From Chitinophagaceae bacterium (GTDB lineage: Bacteria > Bacteroidota > Bacteroidia > Chitinophagales > Chitinophagaceae), in assembly GCA_947378615.1 (NCBI GenBank), contig CANCKV010000216.1, forward strand, positions 1-6,161: a stretch of 6,161 bases of DNA. The letters are read 5' to 3'. A program made the translations under genes and the position numbers. The notes beneath the pieces were generated by a model. It was not told the origin of the DNA and did not search any database. It saw nothing but the letters and a program-made list of their open reading frames with translations. Below are positions 5,053-6,161 of the stretch, piece by piece; position 1 is the stretch's first letter, and each line of letters begins with the position of its first letter.

Positions 5053-5511
5053 TTAATTTTTAATTTCTAATCTGTAAACACCTGTATTATTTCTCTTTAT
5101 ATTGTTTATATGTATATGCTCGCTTTTCTCAAACCCTTTTTCACTTATATATAACTGTTCCCCTTCATTTATACCAAAATTAAAAGTATCCCAAGACTTG
5201 GGAATGTATGGGAAAATAAGTGTGAAATCAAGACTTTCATTTAGAGAATAAAAAAAATGTCTTTCAGGTAATATTGGTACGTTAATGGCGTATAATAACT
5301 TTAAAAATACTTTAGCTTCATTTTTATAAATATAACTTTCTGTATTCATATTGACCCATGAGAAACCGCCCTCTGAATCGTGTGTTGCGAAGTATTTAAT
5401 ATGCAAGTATGTAAATTTTTCTTCCTCTGCCGAAGCAATTATTTTATTTGAAGAATCAATCTTTAAAAACCTATTTTTATCAAATTTTGTTATTGGGGTG
5501 AATAGTTCCAT
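5053..5511 (-). CDS. Small hypothetical protein, paralogue B (152 aa)
   Basis: The longest open frame begins further upstream (5622), but I choose the ATG at 5509-5511. From there the protein (MELFTPITKFDKNRFLKI) aligns end to end with paralogue A (MEELQQLVQFDTEKYLNI), while the upstream extension would overlap the preceding gene by 80 bases and has no counterpart. Shared blocks are EEEKFTYLHIKYFA (29-42), SWVNMNTESYI (51-61), LDFTLIFPYIPKSW (94-107) and NIKRNNTGVYRLEI (137-150). An insertion of about 13 residues, rich in Glu, Lys and His, lies before the last block (about 118-134). It starts 31 bp after the first gene of the operon. It is probably beta-rich and soluble; the function is unknown. 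Confidence 0.77.
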   Translation of the reverse strand: MELFTPITKFDKNRFLKIDSSNKIIASAEEEKFTYLHIKYFATHDSEGGFSWVNMNTESYIYKNEAKVFLKLLYAINVPILPERHFFYSLNESLDFTLIFPYIPKSWDTFNFGINEGEQLYISEKGFEKSEHIHINNIKRNNTGVYRLEIKN

Positions 5512-5542
5512 TTTTTTAGTGCTTTTATTTAAGAATATATTA

Positions 5543-6001
5543 TTAACGATATTTAAAATCAATACCAAGCTGTGTACAGATATTATCATCATAAACCCAA
5601 TATTCTTTTCCAATATAGTCATCTGTTATGCAAACTTCATTATTTAATAATCCTCTCGAACGATAATTATTAGCCTCCTCTGCTTCAACTGACCAAAATA
5701 GATAATTAATTAAAACTTGATTATCTTTTACTGAAAATAAATTGAGTTCTTGAATACCATAAAACTCTATACGGTTTCCATAATCAAAGTCATGATATAT
5801 TTTGTGCTGTAAGAATGTGAAGTCTATTTGATATGAATCTATATTTTTTTCAAGTTCTATTGCTTTTTTGCATTCAAAAAAATAGTTAACCGCATCTTCT
5901 CTTCTAGGAGTAATACCAATTGAAGTATCATTAAATAACTTATTGGTGACGATACCATTTTTAGTTATTGAAACTGAGTAGTACGAATCTGAAAAATCCA
6001 T
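5543..6001 (-). CDS. Acidic hypothetical protein, first gene of the four-gene operon (152 aa)
   Basis: The family is not recognised. The protein is soluble and acidic, rich in Asp, Glu, Tyr and Asn, without membrane helices or a signal peptide. Visible segments are a strand-like N-terminus (SYYSVSITKNGIVTNKLF, 6-23), a helix (REDAVNYFFECKKAIELE, 34-51), a strand block (YQIDFTFLQHKIYHDFDYG, 57-75) and an aromatic C-terminal part (IGKEYWVYDDNI, 130-141). It is not detectably similar to the two paralogues that follow, although its length equals that of paralogue B. The ATG at 5999-6001 follows an in-frame TAA at 6005-6007, so the start is secure. Small acidic proteins in tandem clusters are typical of immunity genes, but no toxin is seen here. 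Confidence 0.7.
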   Translation of the reverse strand: MDFSDSYYSVSITKNGIVTNKLFNDTSIGITPRREDAVNYFFECKKAIELEKNIDSYQIDFTFLQHKIYHDFDYGNRIEFYGIQELNLFSVKDNQVLINYLFWSVEAEEANNYRSRGLLNNEVCITDDYIGKEYWVYDDNICTQLGIDFKYR

Positions 6002-6026
6002 TGTTATTTATTATAGAAATGCACCT

Positions 6027-6047
6027 TACATTTCAATGATAAATGTA
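6027..6047. promoter_or_regulatory. 7-bp dyad close to the operon start
   Basis: TACATTT (6027-6033) and AAATGTA (6041-6047) are perfect reverse complements around a 7-nt loop, placed in the probable 5' leader 26 bp before the start codon. It could be an operator or a weak RNA stem near the ribosome site. Confidence 0.35.
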
Positions 6048-6078
6048 GATACTATCAACTTTCAACTCTTATTACTAA

Positions 6079-6109
6079 AACGTTAATAAACATATTTAAC
6101 GTTTATTAT
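6079..6109. promoter_or_regulatory. AACGTT repeat pair, possible operator
   Basis: AACGTTAATAA (6079-6089) and AACGTTTATTA (6099-6109) are direct repeats 20 bp apart, about two helical turns. Within them TAATAAAC and GTTTATTA form an 8-bp inverted repeat. The same-face spacing upstream of an operon is typical of a repressor or activator site, but no regulator gene is visible. Confidence 0.4.
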
Positions 6110-6161
6110 TAATATCCGATAAACCAACCTAAAAATTTCTATTTATTAATTTAGGTTTACT

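Larger units (their letters stand above)
6002..6161 (-). promoter_or_regulatory. Leader region of the four-gene operon with three dyads
   Basis: The 160 bp upstream of the first gene must hold the operon's promoter unless transcription comes from beyond the window. Inverted repeats lie at 6027-6047 (TACATTT/AAATGTA, 7-nt loop, 26 bp from the start codon), 6084-6108 (TAATAAAC/GTTTATTA, 9-nt spacer, also holding two AACGTT direct repeats at 6079 and 6099) and 6126-6157 (AACCTAAA/TTTAGGTT). I could not match the Bacteroidota promoter consensus with proper spacing. Confidence 0.4.

Noticed and set aside
5512..5622. 37-residue N-terminal extension of paralogue B
   Set aside because: It would overlap the preceding gene by 80 bases, and the alignment with paralogue A begins at the ATG at 5509-5511. 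The hydrophobic stretch it would add is an out-of-frame product of the neighbour.
5351..5647. 98-aa plus-strand open frame
   Set aside because: It runs antisense across the junction of two operon genes; the minus-strand reading is supported by paralogy.
6040..6065. Bacteroidota-type promoter (TACATTTA with upstream TTG, minus strand)
   Set aside because: The spacing between the TTG candidates and the -7-like element is 8 or 15 bp rather than about 19, and the final G of TAnnTTTG is missing.

Overview
The window is AT-rich and most likely comes from a member of the Bacteroidota. This rests on recognisable protein families, leaders without clear Shine-Dalgarno sites, and A/T-rich spacers; no rRNA or tRNA is present to confirm it. 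The genes look accessory, and no housekeeping operon is visible.

Left part (1-2445): positions 26 to about 350 hold a 21-bp-period tandem array, visibly richer in G+C than its surroundings. It contains an 84-bp higher-order duplication and near-perfect hairpins, and it traces a decayed heptapeptide-coding frame on the minus strand that stays open from 202 off the left edge. Next come minus-strand genes: an unrecognised 105-aa protein (446-763), a possible 38-aa microprotein (923-1039), a bestrophin-family channel (1045-1947) and a four-helix DUF2231-like membrane protein (1951-2445). The last two are 3 bp apart and form a clear membrane-protein operon.

Middle part (2446-4172): a 532-bp gene-free stretch with short dyads and a repeated GGGGAGGAT precedes the only well-supported plus-strand gene. 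It encodes a CoiA-like predicted nuclease with a cysteine cluster, a PD-(D/E)XK-like core and a C-terminal membrane anchor (2978-3643). After an AT-rich gap lies a 243-bp miniature insertion element (3914-4156) with 17-bp terminal inverted repeats, an AAGT target duplication and a 57-aa ORF whose stop codon lies inside one terminal repeat.

Right part (4173-6161): four compact minus-strand genes read as one operon in the order 6001 to 4173. They are an unrecognised acidic protein, two clearly paralogous small proteins and a HAD-fold protein with D-x-D-G-V, T-T, K and E-D motifs. The 160-bp leader carries three inverted repeats that may be regulatory. No toxin or secretion partner is in view. 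A role as a small defence or immunity-like cassette is only a guess from gene size and duplication.
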